A stretch of DNA of 64,000 nt, taken from the NCBI GenBank assembly GCA_009775265.1, contig VSPG01000005.1, forward strand, positions 1 to 64,000, written 5' to 3'. The position numbers were made by a program, and so were the translations under genes. Source of the stretch: Muribaculaceae bacterium (GTDB lineage: Bacteria > Bacteroidota > Bacteroidia > Bacteroidales > Muribaculaceae). The stretch's first letter is position 1. Every line of letters begins with the position of its first letter. This document shows positions 24,513 through 32,473 of the stretch, one piece after another. The notes beneath the pieces are model-generated. The model ran no database searches. It saw only the letters and a list, made by a program, of their open reading frames with translations, and was not told the DNA's origin.

Positions 24513-25565
24513 TCAGAGGTCGGTGTTCTGAAGTACTATTTTCCAGGAGTTGATGTAGATGTGTGTGCGTGGCCACTCGTTGTTCTCGTCAAGGAAGAAC
24601 ACGACGTCGTATTTGTCCTGACGGTCGAGGTAGTCCTGGTCGGAGACTACTCCTTCGTAGCGGCCTTTTACCATGAGGGCATAGTCGATGAGGGGGACTG
24701 ATGCCACGGTGGTGCCTTTTTCGGTGTTGTAGACGTTGAGCATCATGCTGCCGCGTCGGTTTTCCATGAGGCGGGCTGTCGTGAGCGATGCCACGCAGGC
24801 GCTTACGGCCGTGATGGCCCGCGAGCCTTCGTCGGGCATTACTACGCCGGCGGTGCCTGAGCGCACGTCGTGGGCGTGGTAGGTGATTGTCTCGTCGGGC
24901 ATGATGCTGTTGTCCCAGTCCATCGTGCCGTTGGCGTCGGTGATGGTGAAACTGAATTTGTCGCTGTCGAGAGGTTTGCCGGAAAGGTTCTGTAGCACGA
25001 CGTTCACGTCGTTGGTGTTCTTCACGAGATGGACGGTGTGCACGTGCGTGCCTTCGTCGTCGACGAAGGCGGCGCCTTCGAGGCGCCCGTGGTAGAGGCG
25101 TTTGAGGTCGTGGTCGACGCGTGCTTCGCCGTTTTCGCCGCGTGCGCGGGCGAGTGTGCATGTGAGGCCGGTGTGGATGTCGGCCTGCGGAATGTCGAAA
25201 TGCGTGCCTGCGCCTTCTCCGCACCATGCTATGAGGCGGTAGGTGCCCGGTTCTACGTCTACGTCCATCATGTAGCCCTCGGCTTTGACGCTTTCACCGC
25301 TTTCGCTCTTGCTCCATATGATGCGACCGCTTTCCGGCTCGACGATGTAGAGGGTGACGGCATTTACCTCATGGGAGAAGGCGTCGGCAAAGCTGAGGTT
25401 CTTGTCGAACACGAAGCGCACTTTGTATCGCGGGTCGCAGTCGCCCTCGCCGTCGTAGATAAAGCCTCCGCAGCCGGCGAGCATGCCTGCCGCGGCAATG
25501 GCGGCAGGCAGCGCGCAGGCGCGTATCTTTGAAAATGTCAGGTTCTTTAAGGTCGTGAAGGACAT
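24513..25565 (-). CDS. FimB/Mfa2 family fimbrial anchor lipoprotein
   Basis: A 350-residue lipoprotein of the FimB/Mfa2 family, which anchors type V pili in the outer membrane and limits pilus length. The signal peptide ends in the lipobox L-A-G-C near residue 32 and the mature start is G-G-F-I-Y-D-G-E-G-D-C, typical of this family. DPRYKVRFVFDKNL, VTLYIVEPESG and PGTYRLIAWCGEG match the usual strand blocks. The C-terminus ends W-K-I-V-L-Q-N-T-D-L, and the major subunit upstream ends almost alike (W-K-I-V-K-Q-T-V-D-L). It follows the major pilin by 35 bases. Confidence 0.88.
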   Translation of the reverse strand: MSFTTLKNLTFSKIRACALPAAIAAAGMLAGCGGFIYDGEGDCDPRYKVRFVFDKNLSFADAFSHEVNAVTLYIVEPESGRIIWSKSESGESVKAEGYMMDVDVEPGTYRLIAWCGEGAGTHFDIPQADIHTGLTCTLARARGENGEARVDHDLKRLYHGRLEGAAFVDDEGTHVHTVHLVKNTNDVNVVLQNLSGKPLDSDKFSFTITDANGTMDWDNSIMPDETITYHAHDVRSGTAGVVMPDEGSRAITAVSACVASLTTARLMENRRGSMMLNVYNTEKGTTVASVPLIDYALMVKGRYEGVVSDQDYLDRQDKYDVVFFLDENNEWPRTHIYINSWKIVLQNTDL

Positions 25566-25600
25566 TAAAAACTCTTTTTCAGTAATTCTTGGACAACTAT

Positions 25601-27382
25601 TTAGAGATCGACTGTCTGTTTTACTATTTTCCAGGACAGGACGTTGATGCGTGCGCCGAGGGCGAAGCGCTCGGAGTCGGGATCTTCGGGGATGAGGGGT
25701 TCGGGGGACTCCTCGCCGTCGTCGGGAAGGAAGATGCCGTGGCCGAGGCGAACCACCTGATTGACCGTGATCTGATACCAGTGGTTGCGCACCACGCCGT
25801 AGTTGCCCTCCTTCTCCACTGAGCCGGCGGGCAGTGTGGAGCTGACATTGAGCAGGTGCTCGACGGGGATGGTGTAGAACATCTTTCCGTTCTTGAAATC
25901 CACGGCCTTCTGCGATTCGGTGAATCCTGCGAGGCGCTCGTTGAGTTTGGCTACGCCTCCTTCGATGGCGGTGAATGTGTCTTTGCCGTCGGTGCCTTCG
26001 GCCTTGGCGTAGAGCGTGGTGGCTTCGCCGAGAGATGCGGCGAGGTTGATACTTCCGGTGTAGTTGTCGGCTTTTTTAGCCAGTTTCACGTCGGTGTCGG
26101 TCACCTGGCGGTATTTGCGGGTCTCGCCTTCGGCTGCGTCGGGGTTGGTGCAGATATAGAAGTTGAGGGGCTGTGCGGCGTCGAGGCGGGAGAGGGCGTA
26201 TTTGATGAACTGTTCTTTCTTGTAATACACGCCGTTGTAGAGCACGAGGTCGACAGGGGTGTAGGTGCCGGCGGTCTCATCCTTTTCGTATACGGTGGCC
26301 GTGAGTATGGCGCTGGTCACGAGCGAGGGCTTGATAAGGCTCGTTTCGTTGGCGGTCTTGCGGATGTAGTTGGGAATGTTGGTGCATTCCATGCTGTAGG
26401 CGGGGTCTTTTATCGCAGCTTTTACCTCGCGGTCGGTGACGATGTTGAGGTCGGGGGTTGCGGAGTTGTAGCTCACGGATTTTCCCCAGAAACTACGGTG
26501 GTAGGCGGGATCGTTCCAGTCGAATCCGAAATCGGTGGTGGCAGTGAATCCGTCGAGGTTTTTGGAAAGGTGGCTTTTCTTTTCAGTGCCTGTGAGACCC
26601 CATTTGTCGAATTTCACATACAGTTTCGTGCCAGCCTCAGGTGTGAGCGTGCCGCCTATGTCGCCGTTGTCTTCACCGGCCACTGTGGCTACTATTTCCT
26701 TATAATCGTCAGGCACGCCTGCGAGAGTGAACTTGGCGGCGAGGCGCTCCACGTAGATGTCGATGGCGGAGCCGCCTGCGGCGTCTTCGGGCTTGTCCTT
26801 GAAGTCGGTGGGCTTTAGTTTCGTGGCGTAGTAGTATTTGTCGTCGTGGCGTTCGCTGTCGCCGCCGTAGAAACTGGTGGTGGACATGATGAAGTTTTCG
26901 CCTGTGCGTATGCTTTCCAGAGTGGAAAGGGCGGTCTCTGCGATGGTCATCGGGGGTTTGAAGCCTTCAGGGGCGTTGAGCATCGTGATGAGGTACTGGG
27001 GAAGGTTGTCGCCTGTGAGGCCCTGCAGAACAATTACGTTCTCGCTGAAATACTCGACGTCCTCAGAATTTCCTTCGCTGCCTGTGCCGTGGCCTCCTCC
27101 GAAGTTGTAGATTTTGGCTTCGGTGATGAAGTGGCCTTCGCCGTCGAAGAAGAAGAAACGGGCGGTGTTTACGTTGTGCTCGTTGTGTTCGCCATACGCA
27201 TAGCCTCCGGCGTTGCCTCGCGAAAGGGTGTTGGCGTCGTTGATTTTGATGTTCAGATACATCTTGCTGCCGGAGTCTTCGCCTCCCTGGGCGCCTCCGT
27301 TTGTGTCGGGCTCGTCGCCGGCGCAGCTGAATAGCATGCCCGCTGTGGCGATTCCGCATAAAAGTCTGGAAAACTTGTTCAT
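25601..27382 (-). CDS. Mfa1/FimA-type major fimbrial subunit (lipoprotein precursor)
   Basis: A 593-residue pilin precursor. The signal ends at the lipobox L-F-S-C near residue 19-20 with an acidic stretch (AGDEPD) after it. Type V pilins are exported as lipoproteins, cut by a trypsin-like protease and joined by donor-strand exchange. The Mfa1 pattern is seen in KMYLNIKIND, ARFFFFDGEGHFITE, VIVLQGLTGDNLPQYLITMLNAP and the C-terminal ARINVLSWKIVKQ strand, which would be the donor strand. At about 590 residues it is longer than FimA (~380) and close to Mfa1 relatives. The ATG at 27382 is chosen over a TTG two codons earlier. Confidence 0.88.
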   Translation of the reverse strand: MNKFSRLLCGIATAGMLFSCAGDEPDTNGGAQGGEDSGSKMYLNIKINDANTLSRGNAGGYAYGEHNEHNVNTARFFFFDGEGHFITEAKIYNFGGGHGTGSEGNSEDVEYFSENVIVLQGLTGDNLPQYLITMLNAPEGFKPPMTIAETALSTLESIRTGENFIMSTTSFYGGDSERHDDKYYYATKLKPTDFKDKPEDAAGGSAIDIYVERLAAKFTLAGVPDDYKEIVATVAGEDNGDIGGTLTPEAGTKLYVKFDKWGLTGTEKKSHLSKNLDGFTATTDFGFDWNDPAYHRSFWGKSVSYNSATPDLNIVTDREVKAAIKDPAYSMECTNIPNYIRKTANETSLIKPSLVTSAILTATVYEKDETAGTYTPVDLVLYNGVYYKKEQFIKYALSRLDAAQPLNFYICTNPDAAEGETRKYRQVTDTDVKLAKKADNYTGSINLAASLGEATTLYAKAEGTDGKDTFTAIEGGVAKLNERLAGFTESQKAVDFKNGKMFYTIPVEHLLNVSSTLPAGSVEKEGNYGVVRNHWYQITVNQVVRLGHGIFLPDDGEESPEPLIPEDPDSERFALGARINVLSWKIVKQTVDL

Positions 27383-27398
27383 TGTCAAGTGTGTATTG

Positions 27399-28850
27399 TT
27401 ATTGTTTGTTGTTTTCGTTGAATTCTATGATTTCATTCAGTACGTCGACGGCTGCCGGCGCGTCGGCTACTTTGAGTTTGGCGGCGCGCTGCATCAGTGG
27501 CAGTGCGGCTGTGTAGTCGCCGCGCAGTGCGGCGAGGATGCCGGAGGCGTATACGGCTTCGGGGCTGTCGCCGGCTTTGGCTATGTAGCGTGCGGCGGCA
27601 TCGAGATCGCCGCGAGACATGGCGGTGTTGGCGGCGTTGAGGTTGGCGGCCGGGTCGGCAGGGTAGAGGCGCACTGCGGTCTCAAACACTTCGTTGTATT
27701 CCGGCGAGCCGGGTGTCATGGACTGCGCGGCGCGGTAGAATTCCGACAGGCTGAGTTTGCGGGGGTCTTCGCTGAGCACCCGCAGGATGTCGTCGAGTGA
27801 TGTGAAGGTGCGCACGGTGTAGTCTATCTTGTAGTCGGAATGGCGCAGTGCCGGGTACACTTCTTTGAGCAGGAACGCGTAGTCGCGCGGATAGCGGCGG
27901 CGTATGCGCGCGTCCTTGGCGTCGGGCTGCATGTCGGAGTCTATGATTTCGAGTATGCCGTCGCGCGAGGCGAGGGACGATGCCTCGACATACTGGCGCA
28001 GGCCTTCCCAGTCTTCCGGCTCGAAGTCGGTCTTGATGAATCCCGGCTCGAAGCGGTAGAGGTTCTCCACGTAGTCTTTGAGTGCAATGGTTCGGTTTTC
28101 GGCAAGCCATGCGTTGTGCTTGTAGCCGCCTTCGGGCGATGCGAAGCCTTTTATGGATATGGATGTGATGGTGATGTCGGAGTCGGCGCGCACGGAGTCG
28201 ATGGTGGCGGTGATTCGCGACAGTTCGGTGGCGTTGTTGCGGTAGTCGGGATAGATGGTGGTTTTGTTGACGGGGAAGTCGACGTAGGAGCGTTTTTTGA
28301 GCTCGCGTGTCTTCACGGCGTCGGCCACGGGGCTGATGTAGCGGAATGCGGGCTTGAAAACGGGCGGCACCGGCGGCACGGGCTTGACAAGCACCTGGAG
28401 GGTGTCGTTGCCGCGCGCCACGATGGAGCCGCAGCATCCGGCTATGTCGTAGCGCAGCCGTATGACGGCGTTTTCCATCCACGGCTCGGCGTCGATGTAG
28501 TCGGAATAGCGGAGGGTGCCGGAGCGGCCGTATTTGTAGATTGCGGTGCCGTCGAGGTCGTTCTCGCGGATGTGTTTGTAGTAGAGGTTGTGGCCGGCCA
28601 CTATGACGGGCTCGAACTCGCGGCATGCGTCGCTGTCGGAACTTTCGATGACGGGTGTGACAGTGAACTGTCGGTCGCGGGTGAGGCCGAGGCTGGAGAT
28701 GTCGAGCTCCATGCTGAGCAGCAGGCGGTTGTCGCTGAGCGCTGTTACGTGTTCGGTCACGGAGGCTTCCGTGCCGGTGAGTTTTACCATTCCTGCGGCA
28801 GGTGCGGCAGCAGCGGCGGAGAGCAGTACTCCCAGTATGATTCTTTTCAT
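27399..28850 (-). CDS. DUF3868 / OmpA-like domain protein of the pilus operon
   Basis: A 483-residue periplasmic or outer-membrane protein with signal peptide MKRIILGVLLSAAAAAPAAG and no lipobox. The N-terminal ~170 residues fit the DUF3868 domain that accompanies Bacteroidetes pilus operons. Residues ~180-270 resemble an OmpA C-terminal (peptidoglycan-binding) domain: a KTTIYPDYRNN strand, ISIKGFASPEGGYKHNAWL and LAENRTIALKDYV. The last ~110 residues form TPR-like helices (PADPAANLNAANTAMSRGDL). Probably ties the pilus base to peptidoglycan; unproven. The start at 28850 opens the signal peptide. Confidence 0.78.
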   Translation of the reverse strand: MKRIILGVLLSAAAAAPAAGMVKLTGTEASVTEHVTALSDNRLLLSMELDISSLGLTRDRQFTVTPVIESSDSDACREFEPVIVAGHNLYYKHIRENDLDGTAIYKYGRSGTLRYSDYIDAEPWMENAVIRLRYDIAGCCGSIVARGNDTLQVLVKPVPPVPPVFKPAFRYISPVADAVKTRELKKRSYVDFPVNKTTIYPDYRNNATELSRITATIDSVRADSDITITSISIKGFASPEGGYKHNAWLAENRTIALKDYVENLYRFEPGFIKTDFEPEDWEGLRQYVEASSLASRDGILEIIDSDMQPDAKDARIRRRYPRDYAFLLKEVYPALRHSDYKIDYTVRTFTSLDDILRVLSEDPRKLSLSEFYRAAQSMTPGSPEYNEVFETAVRLYPADPAANLNAANTAMSRGDLDAAARYIAKAGDSPEAVYASGILAALRGDYTAALPLMQRAAKLKVADAPAAVDVLNEIIEFNENNKQ

Positions 28851-28864
28851 TGGAAGGGTGTTTA

Positions 28865-29446
28865 TCAGAAGACGTAGACTATGTTCAGGGCTGCTTTTGT
28901 GGGACCCACGTAGTGGTGGGGAAGATTGTCGGCCACTTTGCGGCCGCAGTTGGCACATCGGTATTTGTCGTAGCGCGTGTAGGCCCATCCGAAACCGATT
29001 TCCGCTTCGGCGCTCCAGTGGCGGCTGAGAATCCATGTGTAGCCGTAGGCCAGGCCGGCACCGACGAACCAGCCCTGATAGCGGTATTTTTTCAGGTTGC
29101 TGAAATTGTTGCCGAGGAAGTCGGGCAGGTCAATGTTGCCGATATTGTACTGCCCCCCGAGGAGGTGCGCTCCGAAAAAGTGTCCGGCGAAGCGGTCGCA
29201 GAGCCAGTAGCGTGCCTCGGGCTGTACGAGCCAGTGCTTCCAGCGTTTTCCCTCGGAAAAGGTCCAGGCGTTGAGGTTGGCCGAAACGTCGAGGCTCCAT
29301 CGCGGAGCAAGCGCCACTTCCGCTCCGGCGTTTATTGTGGCGGTGGCATCGTAAAGCAAATTGCTTTTCAGCGCCCATTTCTGCGCCGACGCGCCTATCC
29401 CCGAAAGCGACGCGATGAAGATGATGATTGACAGATATCGATACAT
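28865..29446 (-). CDS. DUF3575 outer-membrane beta-barrel-like protein
   Basis: A 193-residue protein with signal peptide MYRYLSIIIFIASLSGIGASA and alternating aromatic/hydrophobic strands typical of small outer-membrane barrels (WALKSNLLYDATATINAGAE, VQPEARYWLCDRFAGHFFG). It matches the DUF3575 family, whose genes usually head FimA/Mfa-type operons beside a DUF3868 gene. It is first in this operon, 14 bases before the DUF3868 gene, with a good promoter 122 bases upstream. Function unknown. Confidence 0.8.
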   Translation of the reverse strand: MYRYLSIIIFIASLSGIGASAQKWALKSNLLYDATATINAGAEVALAPRWSLDVSANLNAWTFSEGKRWKHWLVQPEARYWLCDRFAGHFFGAHLLGGQYNIGNIDLPDFLGNNFSNLKKYRYQGWFVGAGLAYGYTWILSRHWSAEAEIGFGWAYTRYDKYRCANCGRKVADNLPHHYVGPTKAALNIVYVF

Positions 29447-29567
29447 GTCTCTGAGAACTTTTTGTATGTGTCACCGCCTGAATGTCACGGCGGTAGGTGT
29501 CGGTAAGGAGGTGTGTGTGATGTGTCTGGAAACTCTCAGATGCGGGAGCTGCTCATTTTTGCGGATG

Positions 29568-29599
29568 CAAATTTCGCAACTTGTACATAATTACACAAA
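29568..29599 (-). promoter_or_regulatory. Promoter of the pilus operon
   Basis: On the minus strand: TTTG (complement of 29596-29599), 20-base spacer, GAAATTTG (complement of 29568-29575), one mismatch from TAnnTTTG. It gives a leader of roughly 115 bases. A run of nine Cs (29625-29633) lies about 25 bases upstream of the -33 element. Confidence 0.6.
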
Positions 29600-29624
29600 A
29601 TCGGTTAACAATAAATAAAATTTA

Positions 29625-29633
29625 CCCCCCCCC
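29625..29633. repeat. Homopolymer tract C9 upstream of the pilus promoter
   Basis: Nine consecutive Cs on the plus strand in an AT-rich setting, upstream of the pilus promoter. Such tracts are prone to slippage. It lies in the 279-base gap 29447-29725, which otherwise holds the promoter and the susF terminator. Confidence 0.7.
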
Positions 29634-29671
29634 ATTTAGTGTTTTTTAACAAACATTTAGGATGATATAAA

Positions 29672-29703
29672 AAATGTGCCCGCCGGTGAGGACGGGCACA
29701 TTT
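29672..29703 (-). terminator. Terminator of the susCDEF operon
   Basis: Eleven-base perfect arms (29672-29682 and 29693-29703, core AATGTGCCCG/CGGGCACATT) with a 10-base loop, followed on the minus strand by a T-run. It starts 22 bases after the susF-like stop. Confidence 0.85.
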
Positions 29704-29725
29704 GTGTGGTATTTTCTATCCGAGT

Positions 29726-31171
29726 CTACTGTGCGGCCAGGACAGCCTTGTAGGGCACGGAGGCTACGTCGAGGGTCACGATGTAGGTGCCTGCCTCGGC
29801 GGTGGTGATATTGCCTCCTGCGTTGAACTCAAGCGCGTCGGCGTTGCCGCCCCAGTTGATGCTCCAGTCGTCGTTGGCGCGGAATTTCCAGCCGCAGGAT
29901 GCGGGGAAATCGGTGGCCGGGGAGGTCCAGGTGAGGTAGTCGGCCGAGGGTGTGAGCGCTATGCTTGCACCCCATCCGTTGAAGTCGCCTATGATGCCGA
30001 GAGTGCTGATGTGGGTGAGCTTGATGGCCCGGGTGTTGTAGTTGAATTCCACATAGTACAGGCCGTCGATGGTGGTCTTGATGTTGTCGGAGCCGTTGCA
30101 GACGCCTTCGAACACGACAGTGCCGTTGTCGAGCGTCGTCTGCGTGAGGGCGGAGCTGAGACCCATGTCGCGTCCGCCCCAGCCGGTGTCGGGGTTGACT
30201 TTGAAGCCGTCGCCGTTGATTACCACCACGAGGCCGGTGTAGTTCACATAGTCGGCGGTGGTGAGCTGCTGCGATGCGGCTCCGTCCCATCCGTTGGATG
30301 TGCCGGGGGTGTACATGCAGGCGAATGCCTGTTTGTAGTCGTAGGTGTCGGAGGACATGTCGATGCTCATGAGCAGGGGCGACTGTGTCATCACGATGCC
30401 TGCGGGCACGCCTTCGAGCAGGTCGCCGCTCTCGTCGGCATCGCCGGCGGGTCCGTAGACGGTGCCGCTCGCTCCCACGATGCGCCATTTCAGGCCGGCG
30501 TCGAAATCTTCGCCGGTGAATGTGGCGGTGACGGTGAACTTCGGGTCGTCGTACACGCTTGCGTCGCTGTGCGAGAACGGGAAGGCCATGGCCGAGGAGA
30601 AATCATCGCCGGCTACTATCTCGAGCGTGTAGCTGTCGTCTATTACCTTTGAGGCCGGGAAGGGCGTGAGGGTGAGGGTGGACGCGGCGGCATAGAAGTA
30701 GTCGTCGCCTCCCATGCGCACGATGGTGTTGCCTTTTGCGAGATACACGGCGTAGCGTGTGTGCAGCGTGGCTGTGCGCGGGTCGTGGGTGAAGTTTTCG
30801 TAGTAGGCCTGCTGGAGGGCGTCGGGAGCCACGGTGGCGAGCACTGCGCCTTCCGGAGCCTCGGCCATTTCGCATTCAAGCACCTGGGCGTTGGCGAAAT
30901 CTTCGCTCTTGGCTATTTCCAGGGTGGTCCGGACGCTGTAGCCTTCCGGCAGGGTTGTGGCTGTGATGCCGGCCACCTGCACGGCTTCGCCGGCGTCGTT
31001 GAGCGCTTTGAGGTCGAAGGTGGCGTCCGACGGGGTGACGGTGATGGCGTCGACTGCGACGGGGGCCTCCTGCGGGTGGGTCTGCGGTTTGCCGAGGTTT
31101 TCCTCCACTTCGTCGCAGGCGGCGAATGCGAAGCCCATAGCCAGGGCGCAGAGTATATGAATCTTGTTCAT
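29726..31171 (-). CDS. SusF/SusE-like outer-membrane glycan-binding lipoprotein
   Basis: A 481-residue surface lipoprotein: signal MNKIHILCALAMGFAFAAC, then D-E-V-E-E, an acidic start typical of exported Bacteroidetes lipoproteins. It has the SusE/SusF layout: an Ig-like N-terminal domain (ITVTPSDATFDLKALND near residue 43) and C-terminal carbohydrate-binding modules, the last with the hallmark LGIIGDFNGWGASIALTP near residue 395 and later WKFRANDDWSINWGG. In Bacteroides SusE and SusF hold starch at the surface; the glycan here is not fixed by sequence. Last gene of the Sus operon, 12 bases after the previous gene. Confidence 0.82.
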   Translation of the reverse strand: MNKIHILCALAMGFAFAACDEVEENLGKPQTHPQEAPVAVDAITVTPSDATFDLKALNDAGEAVQVAGITATTLPEGYSVRTTLEIAKSEDFANAQVLECEMAEAPEGAVLATVAPDALQQAYYENFTHDPRTATLHTRYAVYLAKGNTIVRMGGDDYFYAAASTLTLTPFPASKVIDDSYTLEIVAGDDFSSAMAFPFSHSDASVYDDPKFTVTATFTGEDFDAGLKWRIVGASGTVYGPAGDADESGDLLEGVPAGIVMTQSPLLMSIDMSSDTYDYKQAFACMYTPGTSNGWDGAASQQLTTADYVNYTGLVVVINGDGFKVNPDTGWGGRDMGLSSALTQTTLDNGTVVFEGVCNGSDNIKTTIDGLYYVEFNYNTRAIKLTHISTLGIIGDFNGWGASIALTPSADYLTWTSPATDFPASCGWKFRANDDWSINWGGNADALEFNAGGNITTAEAGTYIVTLDVASVPYKAVLAAQ

Positions 31172-31183
31172 TGCTGGGATGGA

Positions 31184-32446
31184 TTAGTCGTTGATGGTGA
31201 ATGTGACTTCGTTGTTGTTGCTGTCGAGCGTGACGGTGACGCTGTGGCCGGCGGCACCCGCCATCTGGAAGCAGCCTTCGCCGGGGAAGGTGGGATAGGC
31301 CACGCCTGCGCTCACGGGTACGTTTTCGCCGCTGGCATCGGCCGACCACTGTGCGGGACCCCATCCGGCGAGTGTCTGGTAGAAGCGGCAGTAGAGCACG
31401 TCGGCGTCAGCGCCGAAGTCGGCGGGCATCTGGAAGGTGCCGGTGTACACTCCGGTCTGGCCTTCGTCGGCGAGGCGCCAGTCGTCGTAGTTGGAGCCTT
31501 CGGGAGCAGCCCATCCGCCGTTGTTGCCCACCATGTAGGCGTAGTCGGTGACTACGGGTTCGTGGGCGCCTTCGGTGATGGTTACGGTCATGGCGTCGGG
31601 GTTGCTCATGTCCACTACGATTGTCATTTCTCCTCCGGTCCAGCTTGCGAAGTTGAAGTTGTCTTTAGTCTCTTTCACGCCGTCTTCGAACACGCCGTCC
31701 GTGAACGCGCATTCGATGTTGTACGCGCCGTCGCTTTCCACTGCGTTGCCGCCGTGGTTGTTGGCGGGGCCGTAGCTGAAGGAGTCCCAGTTGCCGTCGA
31801 GTTCGGTGTAGAAACGGAACAGAGCCTTGCCGGCAGGGATGTTGAACACGCCGCTGTAGATTTTCGAGCCGATGGCCTTGTCGCTCTCGTAGAGGCGCCA
31901 GTTGCGGAGGGTTTCGGTCTCGCTCATCGACCATTCCGAGCAATTGCCCACGAGATAGATGAATCCGGGGGTGGGGATGGCGAAGTAGCCTTTGACGTTT
32001 TTAAGCTCCACCCAGTTGCTCTTGACGAGACCTGTGCCTTCTGCCGTGAGCTGAGCCACGGCGCGGAAGTATATGGGCACGTAGCCGGGGTCGGTCCAGT
32101 TGTCGGGGCTGTCCACGCCGCGGAGCACGCAGAGCGCCGTCGCGATGTCGGCGTCGTTGACGGTAAAGGCTGCGCTGTTGGGTGAGTTCGACGCCAGGGG
32201 CTGCACGTTTTCTTTGTCGAGCGACACCTCCATGCTGTAGATGGCGGGCGCTACGAAGCCGTAGTCGGGCTGCGAGCAGGTGAATTCTATTGTGCCGCCG
32301 GGGGTCAGTTCGTAGTACTGTTCGGCAGTCGGCGGAGTGTTGAGCGTGAAGGTTTCTGGGATGTTGGCGACGGGGGTCTTGTCGTCGTCGCATGCCGACA
32401 AGCCGACGATGGCCAGCGCGCTCAGAAGTATGCTGAGTTTTTTCAT
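31184..32446 (-). CDS. SusE-like outer-membrane glycan-binding lipoprotein
   Basis: A 420-residue lipoprotein, signal MKKLSILLSALAIVGLSAC followed by DDDK. The N-terminal SusE domain (ETFTLNTPP, then YELTPGGTIEFTCSQPDYGFVAPAIYSMEV) is followed by two SusF-type binding modules: GFIYLVGNCSEWSMSE with NWRLYES near residue 160, and YAYMVGNNGGWAAPE with DWRLADE near 300. Aromatic residues at these sites would stack on sugar. It follows susD by 27 bases. The SusE and SusF pair suggests an alpha-glucan, though related loci for other glycans also carry them. Confidence 0.85.
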   Translation of the reverse strand: MKKLSILLSALAIVGLSACDDDKTPVANIPETFTLNTPPTAEQYYELTPGGTIEFTCSQPDYGFVAPAIYSMEVSLDKENVQPLASNSPNSAAFTVNDADIATALCVLRGVDSPDNWTDPGYVPIYFRAVAQLTAEGTGLVKSNWVELKNVKGYFAIPTPGFIYLVGNCSEWSMSETETLRNWRLYESDKAIGSKIYSGVFNIPAGKALFRFYTELDGNWDSFSYGPANNHGGNAVESDGAYNIECAFTDGVFEDGVKETKDNFNFASWTGGEMTIVVDMSNPDAMTVTITEGAHEPVVTDYAYMVGNNGGWAAPEGSNYDDWRLADEGQTGVYTGTFQMPADFGADADVLYCRFYQTLAGWGPAQWSADASGENVPVSAGVAYPTFPGEGCFQMAGAAGHSVTVTLDSNNNEVTFTIND

Positions 32447-32473
32447 TGTTGGTTCTTTTGAAAATCCTAACTG

